64,000 nt of DNA from the NCBI RefSeq assembly GCF_001303895.1, contig NZ_LJSD01000009.1:62001-126000 (forward strand), read 5' to 3'. This DNA is from Mesorhizobium sp. 1M-11. GTDB taxonomy: Bacteria > Pseudomonadota > Alphaproteobacteria > Rhizobiales > Rhizobiaceae. Below the pieces are notes generated by a model. It did not search any database. It saw nothing but the letters and a program-made list of their open reading frames with translations, and was not told the origin of the DNA. Below, piece by piece: positions 52,702 to 61,018 of the stretch (the stretch's first letter is position 1; every line of letters starts with the position of its first letter). Position numbers and translations under genes: made by a program.

Positions 52702-53091
52702 ATGAAACGTCTTATTCTCTCCGGCCTGGCGATTTCGATGCTCGCCGCATCGAGCCTGCAGGGCTTTGCCGCGCCGATCGCCGTTCCCGGCGTCCCGGAC
52801 TCGAACGTGATTTCAGCGCAGTACCGGGAGCCGGTCCGAAAGGAACGCCGCATCGTCAACGAACGCGTCATCGTCAAGAAAAAGGTCGTCACGAAGCAGG
52901 TGGTGGTCAAGAAGCGCTGGAAAAATGGCCAGCGTTACGACAGCTGGCGCAGCGCGAAGGGCGTGAAGGATTATAGCCGCTATGGCTTGCGCCGTCCGGG
53001 ACCCGGCCAGCATTGGGTCCGCGCCGGCAACGACTATCTGCTGGTCGGTATTGCCACCGGCCTGATAGCCGGCGTGATCGCGGCCCGGTAA
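52702..53091 (+). CDS. RcnB family periplasmic protein
   Basis: The gene encodes 129 residues with a signal peptide ending GFA near residue 23. A Lys/Arg/Val-rich segment (RKERRIVNERVIVKKKVVTK) follows, then the RcnB domain: SRYGLRRPGPGQHWVRAGND and YLLVGIATGLIAGVI. RcnB in Escherichia coli is a periplasmic protein needed for nickel and cobalt homeostasis with the RcnA exporter; in rhizobia the role is less known. No metal exporter is adjacent. A strong terminator follows. Confidence 0.8.
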   Translation: MKRLILSGLAISMLAASSLQGFAAPIAVPGVPDSNVISAQYREPVRKERRIVNERVIVKKKVVTKQVVVKKRWKNGQRYDSWRSAKGVKDYSRYGLRRPGPGQHWVRAGNDYLLVGIATGLIAGVIAAR

Positions 53092-53103
53092 CGAGCCGCA
53101 AAC

Positions 53104-53136
53104 AAAAAAAGGCGACCCTCGGAGGTCGCCTTTTTC
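53104..53136. terminator. Bidirectional Rho-independent terminator
   Basis: GGCGACC (53111-53117) pairs with GGTCGCC (53124-53130), flanked by a run of A on the left and five T on the right. It ends the RcnB-like gene and, in reverse, hslO. Confidence 0.88.
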
Positions 53137-53176
53137 ATCAGACTGCTCCGGCTTCGAGAAGCAGGGGCCGATGTCC

Positions 53177-54178
53177 TTATTCGACAGCCACGAAATCGGC
53201 CGGGTCGAACTCGTAACGAGTCGAGCAGAATTCGCAGTCGACGCGAATGCGTCCTTCTTCGGTGCTGTCCCTGATCTCCTCGGCGGTGAAACCGTCCAGG
53301 ATGCCACGGATCTTGTCCGGCGAGCAGGAGCAGCGGTCGGCGACATGGATATCGTCGAACACGCGCACGCCATGCTCATGGAACAGGCGATAGAGCAGCC
53401 GTTCGGTTCCGACGGTCGGGTCGATCAGCTCGGCCGGCTCGACGGTTGCCAGCAGCGCCAGCAATTCCTGCCAGGAATTGTCGGTCGGATCCAGCACGAC
53501 TTCGGCTACATCGCCATCGCCGCCCGGAAGGTCGGCCACGCGCATGCGCTCCGGCGCCTCGGGCAGGAACTGCGCAAGCAGGCCGCCGGCGCGCCATTGC
53601 TTGCGTCCGCCCGGCAGCACAAGCTGGGCCACGGTCAGCCTGAGGTCGGTCGGGATCTGCTCCGACTGCCTGAAATAGGTGCGCGCGGCCTCTTCCAGCG
53701 AGGTGTTGTCGAGCTGGACGATGCCCTGGTAGCGCTGCGTGTAGGCGCCCTGGTCGATGGTGAGCGCGAGCACGCCGGAACCCAGGAGGGTTTCGGCCTT
53801 CACGTCGCCCGAGGCGGTCGCCGCCGCCAGCTTGTCGGCATCGAAACGGGCATAGGCGCGCAGCGCATTCGGCGTCGAGAAGTCGGCGACCAGCATGTCC
53901 ACCGGCCCGTCGGTGCGGGTCTGCAGGATGAACTTGCCTTCGAACTTCAGCGACGTGCCGAGCAGCACCGTGACGACGCAGGCTTCCGCCAGCAGACGGG
54001 CAACGGGCTCGGGGTAGTCGTGGCGCGACAGGATGGCATCGAGCATCGGGCCGAGCTGCACGGCGCGGCCGCGCACGTCGAGCGGACCAACCTCGAACGG
54101 CACGACATGGTCGTCGCCGGCATGGCCGAATTCGCCGAGTCTGGTTCCGTGTTCAGTCACTTGCGTCGTATCCAACAT
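53177..54178 (-). CDS. hslO: Hsp33 redox-regulated chaperone
   Basis: The gene encodes 333 residues from an ATG after GGGAG. Conserved regions include LARLLAEACVVTVLLGTSLK, FEGKFILQTRTDGPVDMLVA and GDVKAETLLGSGVLALTIDQ. The zinc site near the C-terminus is CSCSPDK and CEFC, four Cys that release zinc under oxidative stress and switch on holdase activity in the cytoplasm. The gene lies downstream of argF on the same strand, separated by a tandem repeat; linkage of hslO and argF is common in rhizobia. Confidence 0.95.
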   Translation of the reverse strand: MLDTTQVTEHGTRLGEFGHAGDDHVVPFEVGPLDVRGRAVQLGPMLDAILSRHDYPEPVARLLAEACVVTVLLGTSLKFEGKFILQTRTDGPVDMLVADFSTPNALRAYARFDADKLAAATASGDVKAETLLGSGVLALTIDQGAYTQRYQGIVQLDNTSLEEAARTYFRQSEQIPTDLRLTVAQLVLPGGRKQWRAGGLLAQFLPEAPERMRVADLPGGDGDVAEVVLDPTDNSWQELLALLATVEPAELIDPTVGTERLLYRLFHEHGVRVFDDIHVADRCSCSPDKIRGILDGFTAEEIRDSTEEGRIRVDCEFCSTRYEFDPADFVAVE

Positions 54179-54276
54179 GACAAAGTCTCCCGGCGCGGCA
54201 TAACCACCTTTCCGGGCATGCCTTCCAACGCCAATGATTTGCGTGATGCCGGGGAGATAGGCATCACGCCGCGTTG

Positions 54277-54394
54277 TATCAAGTCGCAAGCCCTGACCGC
54301 AAAACCGCGAGACACTTTTGCGGGGCCTGCTTTGGTATCAAGTCGCAAACCCTGACCGCAAAACCGCGAGACACTTTTGCGGGACCTGCTTTGG
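54277..54394. repeat. 59-base direct repeat, two tandem copies
   Basis: Two copies (54277-54335 and 54336-54394) starting TATCAAGTCGCAA differ at only a few bases; a third TATCAAG begins at 54395 and overlaps the argF stop codon. Each copy contains CGCAAAACCGC and CACTTTTGCG, the core of the dispersed repeat found elsewhere in the window. Confidence 0.9.
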
Positions 54395-54396
54395 TA

Positions 54397-55308
54397 TCAA
54401 GCGCCGAGGCACCAGGCCAGGACCGCCTTCTGCGCATGCAGACGGTTCTCGGCCTCGTCGAACACCACGGAGTGCGGGCCGTCGATCACCTCGTCGGTCA
54501 CTTCCTCGCCGCGATGCGCCGGCAGGCAGTGCATGAACAGGGCGTCGGGCTTGGCCTTCGCCATTAGTGCGGCATTGACCTGATAGGGCACGAACACGTT
54601 GTGCCCGCGGGCGCGATGCTCCTGGCCCATCGAAACCCAGGTGTCGGTGACGATGCAGTCGGCTTGATCGACCGCTTCCTCGGCCGCGCGGGTGAAACGG
54701 ATCTTGCCGCCATGGCCCTTGGCCCAGTCGACGAATTTCTGTTCCGGCTCGCTGCCCTCGGGCACGGCGACGTTCAGGTTGAACGAGAAGCGCGCCGAGG
54801 CTTCGATCAACGAATGCAGCACATTGTTGCCGTCGCCGGTCCAGGCGAAGGTCTTGCCGGCCACCGGCCCTCGATGTTCCTCGAAGGTCAGGATGTCGGC
54901 CATCAGCTGGCACGGATGGGTGTCGTCGGTCAGGCCGTTGATGACCGGAACCGTGGCATTCTCGGTCAGTTCCAGCAGCCGGTTGTGCGCCGTGGTGCGG
55001 ATCATGATCGCGTCGACATAACGCGACAGCACCTTGGCGGTGTCGGCGATGGATTCCGAACGGCCGAGCTGCATCTCGGTGCCGGTGAGCATGATCGTCT
55101 CGCCGCCGAGCTGGCGCATGCCGACATCGAAAGAGATGCGCGTGCGCGTCGACGGCTTGTCGAAGATCATCGCCAGCACCTTGCCGTCGAGCGGCTTGGA
55201 GCGCTCGCCGGCCTTGAGACGGGCCTTGCGCACGGCCGCGTCATCCAGCATGGCGCGCAGATCGGTTGCGGAAACGGTGGACAGATCGGTGAAATGACGA
55301 ACGCTCAT
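54397..55308 (-). CDS. argF: Ornithine carbamoyltransferase
   Basis: The gene encodes 303 residues. The carbamoyl-phosphate site PSTRTRISF, the ornithine-site HPCQ ([11 protein letters not shown]), [14 protein letters not shown] and [12 protein letters not shown] are all present. It makes citrulline from ornithine and carbamoyl phosphate in arginine synthesis. It starts 13 bases after argD, so the two form an operon. The stop codon lies at the junction of a tandem repeat. Confidence 0.96.
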   Translation of the reverse strand: MSVRHFTDLSTVSATDLRAMLDDAAVRKARLKAGERSKPLDGKVLAMIFDKPSTRTRISFDVGMRQLGGETIMLTGTEMQLGRSESIADTAKVLSRYVDAIMIRTTAHNRLLELTENATVPVINGLTDDTHPCQLMADILTFEEHRGPVAGKTFAWTGDGNNVLHSLIEASARFSFNLNVAVPEGSEPEQKFVDWAKGHGGKIRFTRAAEEAVDQADCIVTDTWVSMGQEHRARGHNVFVPYQVNAALMAKAKPDALFMHCLPAHRGEEVTDEVIDGPHSVVFDEAENRLHAQKAVLAWCLGA

Positions 55309-55321
55309 GATGTCGTCCGGT

Positions 55322-56518
55322 CTACTTCGCCGCGGCCGCAACGGCTTCCGACAGGCCTTTCGCAGCACTGCGCAGGCGTTTCAGGCCTTCCTGGATGTCG
55401 GCGTCGGTGACAGTGAGCGGCGGCAACAGGCGGATGACATTGTCGCCGGCCGGCACAGCCAGCAGATGCTGGTCGCGCAGGGCGCCGTTGACCGTGCCGT
55501 TGGGCATCACGCATTTGATGCCGAGCATCAGGCCATCGCCGCGAATGCCCTCGATGACATCCGGAAATTCGTCGGCAACCGCTGCAAGTCCTTGCTTGAA
55601 CAGCAGCGCCTTGCGGTTGACGTCCTCCAGGAAACCCTCTTCCAGCACGACGTCGAGCACGGCGTTGCCGACGGCCATGGCGAGCGGATTGCCGCCGAAG
55701 GTGGTGCCATGCACACCGGCGGTCATGCCGCGCGCGGCCTCGTCGGTTGCCAGGCATGCGCCCATCGGAAAGCCGCCGCCGATGCCCTTGGCGATAGCCA
55801 TCAAGTCCGGCGTGACACCGGCCCATTCATGCGCGAACAGCTTGCCGGTGCGGCCGATGCCGCACTGGACCTCGTCGAAGATCAACAGCAGGCCGTGCTT
55901 GTCGCAGAGCTGGCGCAGCCGCTTCAGCGACTGCAGCGGGAAGGAGCGGATGCCGCCCTCGCCCTGCAGCGGCTCCAGCAGGATCGCAGCGGTCTCCGGC
56001 GTGATCGCCTTTTCGGCGGCGTCGATATCATCGAATGGCACCTGGTCGAAACCATCGACCTTGGGGCCGAAGCCTTCCAGATATTTATACTGGCCGCCGG
56101 CAGCGATCGTCGCCAGCGTGCGTCCGTGGAAGGCGCCCTCGAAGGTGATGACGCGGAAGCGTTCGGGATGGCCGGTGACGAACTGGTAGCGGCGCGCCGT
56201 CTTGATCGCGCACTCCAGGGCCTCGGCGCCCGAATTGGTGAAGAACACCTTGTCGGCAAAGGTCGCTTCGACCAGGCGCTCGCCCAGGCGCCGCTGTCCC
56301 GGAATCTCATAGAGATTGGAAACGTGCCAGAGCTTTTCAGCCTGGTCCTTCAGCGCGGCAACCAGATGCGGATGGCCGTGGCCCAGCGAATTGACGGCAA
56401 TGCCGGCAGCAAAATCGAGGTATCGCTCGCCCTTTTCCGTAACCAGCCAGGTCCCCTCTCCTCGCTCGAAAGCCAGGGGTGCACGAGCAAAGGTCTCGTA
56501 AAGCGCCGAACCGCTCAT
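55322..56518 (-). CDS. argD: Acetylornithine aminotransferase
   Basis: The gene encodes 398 residues. PLP-enzyme features: [48 protein letters not shown], and the lysine in [15 protein letters not shown]. It makes N-acetylornithine in arginine synthesis and can act on succinyl-diaminopimelate. The start at 56518 is supported by CCGGAG; the frame is open far upstream, across a terminator hairpin. First gene of argD-argF. Confidence 0.95.
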   Translation of the reverse strand: MSGSALYETFARAPLAFERGEGTWLVTEKGERYLDFAAGIAVNSLGHGHPHLVAALKDQAEKLWHVSNLYEIPGQRRLGERLVEATFADKVFFTNSGAEALECAIKTARRYQFVTGHPERFRVITFEGAFHGRTLATIAAGGQYKYLEGFGPKVDGFDQVPFDDIDAAEKAITPETAAILLEPLQGEGGIRSFPLQSLKRLRQLCDKHGLLLIFDEVQCGIGRTGKLFAHEWAGVTPDLMAIAKGIGGGFPMGACLATDEAARGMTAGVHGTTFGGNPLAMAVGNAVLDVVLEEGFLEDVNRKALLFKQGLAAVADEFPDVIEGIRGDGLMLGIKCVMPNGTVNGALRDQHLLAVPAGDNVIRLLPPLTVTDADIQEGLKRLRSAAKGLSEAVAAAAK

Positions 56519-56540
56519 TATATGCTGCTCCGGAACCGAA

Positions 56541-56567
56541 AAAATAAAAGCCGCCCAAGCGGCGGCT
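56541..56567 (-). terminator. Terminator hairpin in the argD leader
   Basis: On the minus strand GCCGCC-GCTTG-GGCGGC is followed by TTTTATTTTTT, ending about 23 bases before the argD start. It would stop transcripts starting further upstream, so argD expression either starts after it or depends on readthrough. Confidence 0.75.
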
Positions 56568-56695
56568 GTTCGCAGCTTATCGTGTTTTTCGGCCATGAAG
56601 TCAACGAAAAGCTCTTTTAGAGCCTTGCCTGGCCCAACCTGTTCCGTGCCCAGACAAGTTGGGGCGCAGCCAAGTTGGGGAAAACTGCGAAATCC

Positions 56696-56839
56696 GATTC
56701 GTGTTGCAGCCGGGACTCTTGTCACCGAGTCAGCGCATCGGTAATTGTTGAGTGAGAAATAGCTAGATTTCGTACGGCGGATTCAATCACCCAACATATG
56801 TGGTGCCCGCCCGGCGCGAGCCGGAACGGTTTTGGATTC
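56696..56839. promoter_or_regulatory. Cluster of five GANTC (CcrM) methylation sites upstream of gcrA
   Basis: GANTC occurs at 56696, 56714, 56727, 56780 and 56835, five times in 144 bases. GcrA and the CcrM methylase act through GANTC sites in promoters of cell-cycle genes, so gcrA and perhaps argD are likely methylation-sensitive. Confidence 0.7.
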
Positions 56840-56874
56840 CGAAAACACCGGACGGTTCAAAGGAGCGCGGTCTT

Positions 56875-57405
56875 ATGAACTGGACTGACGAGCGAGTAGA
56901 ACTCTTGAGGAAGCTGTGGTCGGAGGGTCTGAGCGCCAGCCAGATCGCAGCCCAGCTCGGCGGAGTGAGCCGCAATGCGGTCATTGGCAAGGTACACCGG
57001 CTGAAGCTGTCCGGTCGCGGCCGCACGACGGCGGCACCGGCGCGCCAGAAAAAGGCGGCGACCAGCAGCGGCGGCGCATCGGTTGCGAAGTCGACGACAC
57101 GCACTGCCGCCAGCACGCATCGCCATGTCACCGCCTCGGTCGGCGCGACCGCGCTGCAGGTGCAGTTCGACGCCGAACCGGTCGCGCGGCACTATCTGCG
57201 CCCGGTCGAAAACGTGGTGGTGCCGATCTCGCGGCGCCTGCAGCTCACCGAACTCACCGAGCGCACCTGCAAGTGGCCGAACGGCGATCCGCTGACGGAA
57301 GAATTCCACTTCTGCGGCAACGACGCCGGCGAGAGCGGGCCCTATTGCACCTATCACTCCCGCATCGCCTTCCAGCCGGCTTCGGAACGGCGGCGCCTGC
57401 GCTGA
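56875..57405 (+). CDS. gcrA: GcrA cell-cycle transcription regulator
   Basis: The gene encodes 176 residues from an ATG with AAAGGAG upstream. The N-terminal MNWTDERVELLRKLWSEGLS and QIAAQLGGVSRNAVIGKVHR form the GcrA DNA-binding domain; a basic, Ser/Thr/Ala-rich linker and the C-terminal sigma-70-binding region (CKWPNGDPLTEEFHFCGNDA, GPYCTYH) follow. GcrA works with CcrM methylation and RNA polymerase to drive S-phase genes in alphaproteobacteria. Confidence 0.96.
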   Translation: MNWTDERVELLRKLWSEGLSASQIAAQLGGVSRNAVIGKVHRLKLSGRGRTTAAPARQKKAATSSGGASVAKSTTRTAASTHRHVTASVGATALQVQFDAEPVARHYLRPVENVVVPISRRLQLTELTERTCKWPNGDPLTEEFHFCGNDAGESGPYCTYHSRIAFQPASERRRLR

Positions 57406-57500
57406 GGGTAAGGGAATAGGGGATTAAGGCATTAGGGCAGTTGGCGATTTCGCCGCTGCCCTTTTTCTATTCCCTACTGCCTTATTCCCCTAGTCCCTCC
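57406..57500. repeat. Octamer-type inverted repeat element between gcrA and corA
   Basis: Degenerate octamers (AGGGAATAGGGGATTAAGGC at the left; CTGCCTTATTCCCCTAG at the right) face one another, with CTGCCC and GGGCAG as an inner stem. It occupies exactly the gap between two convergent genes. Confidence 0.75.
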
Positions 57501-57502
57501 CT

Positions 57503-58510
57503 TCACAACCACCCGTTCTGGCGGAAACGCCAGTACAGGAACACGCAGATGCCGGCGATGGCTGCCAGCACCGTCGGGTAGCCATATTCCATCCTCAGTT
57601 CCGGCATGTCGGTGAAGTTCATGCCGTAGATGCCGGCGAAGGCCGTCGGCACCGCCAGGATGGCGGCCCAGGAGGCGAGTTTCTTCGAGATCGCCGTTTC
57701 CTGGCTCTGACCGACCAAAAGGCTCGCTTCGAAGGCGAAGGCCAGCACCTCACGCAAGGAATCGATCTTTTCCTGCACGGTGCGGATGTGATCGGTCACA
57801 TCGCGGAACAGCGGGTGCATGTCGGCATCGATCTGCGACAATTCGGAACTGGTCAGCCGGCGGCAGACCTCCACCAAAGGCAGCGCCGCATTGCGCAGGC
57901 GCAGAAGATCGCGGCGCAGCATGTAGAGGCGCTCGATCGCCTTGGCATCCATCGGCTTGACCAGCACGCCGTCTTCGATCTCCTCGACCTCATCCTCGAT
58001 CTGCTCCAGCACCGGGAAGTAATTGTCGACGATGAAATCGAGGATGGCATAGAGGACGAAATCCTCGCCCTTGGCCAGCGACGTCGGACAGCTTTCCCAG
58101 TGCTGCCGCACGGTTGAATAGGAAGTCGAGGGTCCATGCCGGACGCTGACGAGATATCCTCGCCCGACGAAGAGATGCGTCTCGCCGAAACTGACGCGCC
58201 TTTCCACCAGTTGCGCCGTACGGGCGACGATGAACAGGGCATCGCCATATTGCTCGAGCTTCGGCCGCTGATGCGGATGCTCGGCATCCTCGATGGCAAG
58301 ATCATGCAGGTTGAACTGCGTCTGCACGCGCCGGAGCAATTCGCGGTCGGGCTCAAGCAGGCCGATCCAGACGACATGATCCTTCTTGCGTGACCATTCA
58401 CCGGCTTCCTCGATCGGGATGTCGGCCACACGCCGCCCGGCGACGTAGACACTCGAGGCAACGATCCGCGAATCCTGCGGCCCCGGCGTGAAATCGCGGG
58501 TCTGGTCCAT
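57503..58510 (-). CDS. corA: CorA-family magnesium/cobalt transporter
   Basis: The gene encodes 335 residues from an ATG six bases after GGGAGG. A long cytoplasmic N-terminal domain with VVWIGLLEPDRELLRRVQTQ and FNLHDLAIEDAEHPHQRPKL is followed by two C-terminal helices, the first ending at the pore signature YGMNF (GMN). It forms a pentameric Mg2+ channel in the inner membrane. The genes on either side are separated by octamer repeat elements, so it is probably monocistronic. Confidence 0.93.
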   Translation of the reverse strand: MDQTRDFTPGPQDSRIVASSVYVAGRRVADIPIEEAGEWSRKKDHVVWIGLLEPDRELLRRVQTQFNLHDLAIEDAEHPHQRPKLEQYGDALFIVARTAQLVERRVSFGETHLFVGRGYLVSVRHGPSTSYSTVRQHWESCPTSLAKGEDFVLYAILDFIVDNYFPVLEQIEDEVEEIEDGVLVKPMDAKAIERLYMLRRDLLRLRNAALPLVEVCRRLTSSELSQIDADMHPLFRDVTDHIRTVQEKIDSLREVLAFAFEASLLVGQSQETAISKKLASWAAILAVPTAFAGIYGMNFTDMPELRMEYGYPTVLAAIAGICVFLYWRFRQNGWL

Positions 58511-58564
58511 CGTCGCCTCCCGAGGAACCTCACTCTCCGACGTAGAGTGAACCTGGCTTGGCAG

Positions 58565-58709
58565 GATGGCAAGGGAGATGGGGGAGTAAGGCAGTAGGGG
58601 AATAGGGCAATATGCCGACTGTCGCACCGCGTTGGGAACAGTAGCGGGTGAAGGGAGAGGCAAGACAAGGCAACGGCATACTGCCCTATTGCCTTACTCC
58701 CCTATTCCC
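58565..58709. repeat. Octamer-type inverted repeat element between corA and phoU
   Basis: Left part AGTAAGGCAGTAGGGGAATA and right part CTGCCCTATTGCCTTACTCC are near complements, with about 70 bases between. The right part runs into CCCCTATTCCCCTATT just before the phoU stop codon. Confidence 0.75.
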
Positions 58710-59435
58710 CTATTTCACCACTTCCGGCTGCTGCACCACCACCCGATCCGTCTTGTCTTCCTTCGGGCGCTCGGCCGGCAACTGGTCGCCGGTGACGATG
58801 TAATAGATGGTCTCGGCGATGTTGGTGGCGTGGTCGCCGATGCGCTCGATGTTCTTGGCGCAGAACAGGAGATGCGTGCAGGAGGTGATGTTGCGCGGAT
58901 CCTCCATCATGTAGGTGAGGAGTTCGCGGAACAGCGACGTGTACATGGCGTCGATCTGTTCGTCGCGGTCGCGCACGATGCCGATCTTTTCGACCGAACG
59001 CGAGGCATAGACGTCGAGCACGTCCTTGAGCTGGATCAAAGCAAGATTGGCCAGCGCCTCCAGCCCGCGATAGAGGCTGGTGGCCTCGCGGCCATCCGTT
59101 ACCGACATCACCCGCTTGGCAACGTTCTTGCCGAGATCACCGACCCGTTCCAGGTCGGCGGAGATGCGGATGGCGCCGACGATCTCGCGCAGGTCGGTTG
59201 CCATCGGCTGGCGCCGCGCAATGATGAGGATGGCCTTGTCATCGATCTCGCGCTGGCCTTCGTCGAGCACGATGTCGTCGCGGATCACCTTCTGGGCCAG
59301 ATCCTGGTCGGCGCTGACGAGGGCCGCCACCGCCTGTTCGACCATACGCTCCGCGTGACCGCCCATGGCGGCAATACGCTTGGCCAGGAACTTCAGTTCC
59401 TCGTCATAAGCGCTGACAATGTGCACGGACTGCAT
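58710..59435 (-). CDS. phoU: PhoU phosphate-signalling regulator
   Basis: The gene encodes 241 residues, all alpha-helical. The two PhoU repeats show conserved metal-cluster motifs: ADLERVGDLGKNVAKRV in the first and KNIERIGDHATNIAETIYYI in the second. PhoU couples the Pst transporter to PhoR and keeps the Pho regulon off when phosphate is plentiful. It follows phoR by 118 bases. The pstSCAB genes usually found with it are absent here. Confidence 0.96.
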   Translation of the reverse strand: MQSVHIVSAYDEELKFLAKRIAAMGGHAERMVEQAVAALVSADQDLAQKVIRDDIVLDEGQREIDDKAILIIARRQPMATDLREIVGAIRISADLERVGDLGKNVAKRVMSVTDGREATSLYRGLEALANLALIQLKDVLDVYASRSVEKIGIVRDRDEQIDAMYTSLFRELLTYMMEDPRNITSCTHLLFCAKNIERIGDHATNIAETIYYIVTGDQLPAERPKEDKTDRVVVQQPEVVK

Positions 59436-59488
59436 GGGCGCGGCCTTCTGGAATCATGCGGCGATTCGCATGTCAATTGACTGCTGAT

Positions 59489-59506
59489 ACGCCAGCCATG
59501 TGACAG
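59489..59506 (-). promoter_or_regulatory. Possible Pho box upstream of phoU
   Basis: CTGTCAC-ATGG-CTGGCGT resembles two 7-base Pho-box repeats spaced by four, on the phoU strand 54 bases before the start. The first half is good, the second weak. Confidence 0.3.
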
Positions 59507-59553
59507 TAAGACGAAACGCTTTTCCTAGACATAATATGCGTTTCCGCCGAAAT

Positions 59554-60819
59554 CTAGTTTGCTGGCAAATGAACAGTGAATGCAGCCCCGTTTCCCAGTT
59601 CCGAACGGATCGACATGCGCGCGTGATGGCGGGTCAGGATGTGCTTGACGATGGAAAGACCGAGGCCGGTTCCCTTCTGGGCGCGGCTGGTCTCGACATC
59701 GACACGGTAGAAGCGCTCGGTGATGCGGGGAATATGTTCCTCCGCGATGCCGGGGCCGAAATCCCGGATGGTGACATCGACAGTCGGCTCGGGGCCAGCT
59801 TGGCTGCGTGCCACGCTCACCGCGACGCGGCCGCCGGCCTGGCCATATTTGCAGGCGTTCTCCAAAAGGTTCTCGAACACCTGGAACAGCTCGTCACGGT
59901 CGCCCGGAACATCGAGCGGTCCTTCGGCGAAATCGCGCTCGACGACGAGGTTGCTGTCGCGGGCCAGGGGGCTGAGGGAATCGATGACGCTCTCCAGCGT
60001 CTGGCGCAGGTCGACCCGCGCGCCTGATTTGAGATAGGGTTTCATCTCCAGCCGCGACAACGACAGCAGATCGTCGATCAGCCGAGCCATGCGGCTGGTC
60101 TGGTTCTGCATGATCTGCAGGAACTGTTCGCGCGCGGCGGCATCGTTGCGGGCCGGTCCCCGCAAGGTCTCGATGAAGCCGGCGATCGAGGCGAGCGGCG
60201 TGCGCAGCTCGTGGCTGGCATTGGCGATGAAGTCGGCACGCATGCGGTCGATGCGACGTGCCTCGCTCTGGTCCTTGAAGACCAGAACGAACAGTTCGGT
60301 GCCGTGGCCAACGGAGGAGGCGCTGACCCGGTAGACTCGCTCGACAGGAAGCTTCTCGAGGTAATCGAGCGCGTCGGAGGCGACCCTGCCCGAGACAACG
60401 CTGTCGAGCAGCGCCTGCATCTCCGGCGCCCGGAATTTCAGCGGCAGCGACAGGCCGGGCGACATGCCGCCGAAAGCGACAAAGGCGGCGGCATTGGCAT
60501 GCACGACCGTGGTGTTGCGGTCGAAGATGATGAGCGGATCGGCGACGGCCGCGGCAAGGTATTCGCCGGAAAGGCGCTGCAGGCCCGCGGCATCCACTTC
60601 CCCCGCCTTCTCGGCGATGCGGACCGCGCGAGGCTTGGCGCTAAAAAGCGCCGCAAACAGAAGCAGGACGGCCAACGGCAAGGCCCAGGCCCGGCCCGGC
60701 CCGAAGCCATAGGCGACCAGCACGGCGGCAAGACCCGCCAGGAGATACCAGCGCGCCTCCCACAGCCTGACCGGCAAGCTCGTCCCGGAACGGCGATCCT
60801 CACCCGTAACGTCGCTCAT
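59554..60819 (-). CDS. phoR: PhoR-like sensor histidine kinase
   Basis: The gene encodes 421 residues from an ATG with TTGGAG five bases upstream. Two N-terminal membrane helices (about 19-60), a PAS-like domain (LIIFDRNTTVVHANAAAFVA), then H-box DFIANASHELRTPLASIAGF with the phospho-His, N-box NLLENACKYG, G1 DFGPGIAEEH and G2 GTGLGLSIVKH. It senses phosphate state with PhoU and phosphorylates PhoB. phoB is not adjacent in this window, though it could lie elsewhere. The neighbouring phoU and ppk2 support the assignment. Confidence 0.88.
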   Translation of the reverse strand: MSDVTGEDRRSGTSLPVRLWEARWYLLAGLAAVLVAYGFGPGRAWALPLAVLLLFAALFSAKPRAVRIAEKAGEVDAAGLQRLSGEYLAAAVADPLIIFDRNTTVVHANAAAFVAFGGMSPGLSLPLKFRAPEMQALLDSVVSGRVASDALDYLEKLPVERVYRVSASSVGHGTELFVLVFKDQSEARRIDRMRADFIANASHELRTPLASIAGFIETLRGPARNDAAAREQFLQIMQNQTSRMARLIDDLLSLSRLEMKPYLKSGARVDLRQTLESVIDSLSPLARDSNLVVERDFAEGPLDVPGDRDELFQVFENLLENACKYGQAGGRVAVSVARSQAGPEPTVDVTIRDFGPGIAEEHIPRITERFYRVDVETSRAQKGTGLGLSIVKHILTRHHARMSIRSELGNGAAFTVHLPAN

Positions 60820-60847
60820 ATGCACTCCAATCCATCCGGGCGGCCTA

Positions 60848-60946
60848 CCGCAATTTCAGGAAAAGTGTGTGACGTTTTTCCGTCCGGAATTGCGTAACAA
60901 AGAATAGAGCGTTTCGGCGTTTTCGTGAAAAACGGAAACGCTCTCG
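60848..60946. repeat. Dispersed rhizobial intergenic repeat, copy 4, with hairpin
   Basis: CAGGAAAAGTGTGTGACG, CCGTCCGGAATTGCGTAAC and AAAGAATAGAGCG follow the family order, and the tail GAGCGTTTCGGCG faces its partial complement CGGAAACGCTC, as in copy 2. It lies in the divergent gap between phoR and ppk2. Confidence 0.6.
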
Positions 60947-61018
60947 TGCCAACTTCCCGCTGGACCCCTTTACTGGCTCCCCATAGCATGAGTTTGAAAG
61001 TTGGAGAGGTTCGTATCG

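Noticed and set aside
54277..54394. CRISPR or attachment-site array
   Set aside because: Only two direct copies without spacers, and no integrase nearby.
56518..56600. Arginine leader-peptide attenuator for argD
   Set aside because: The leader frame contains no run of Arg codons; only the terminator itself is supported.
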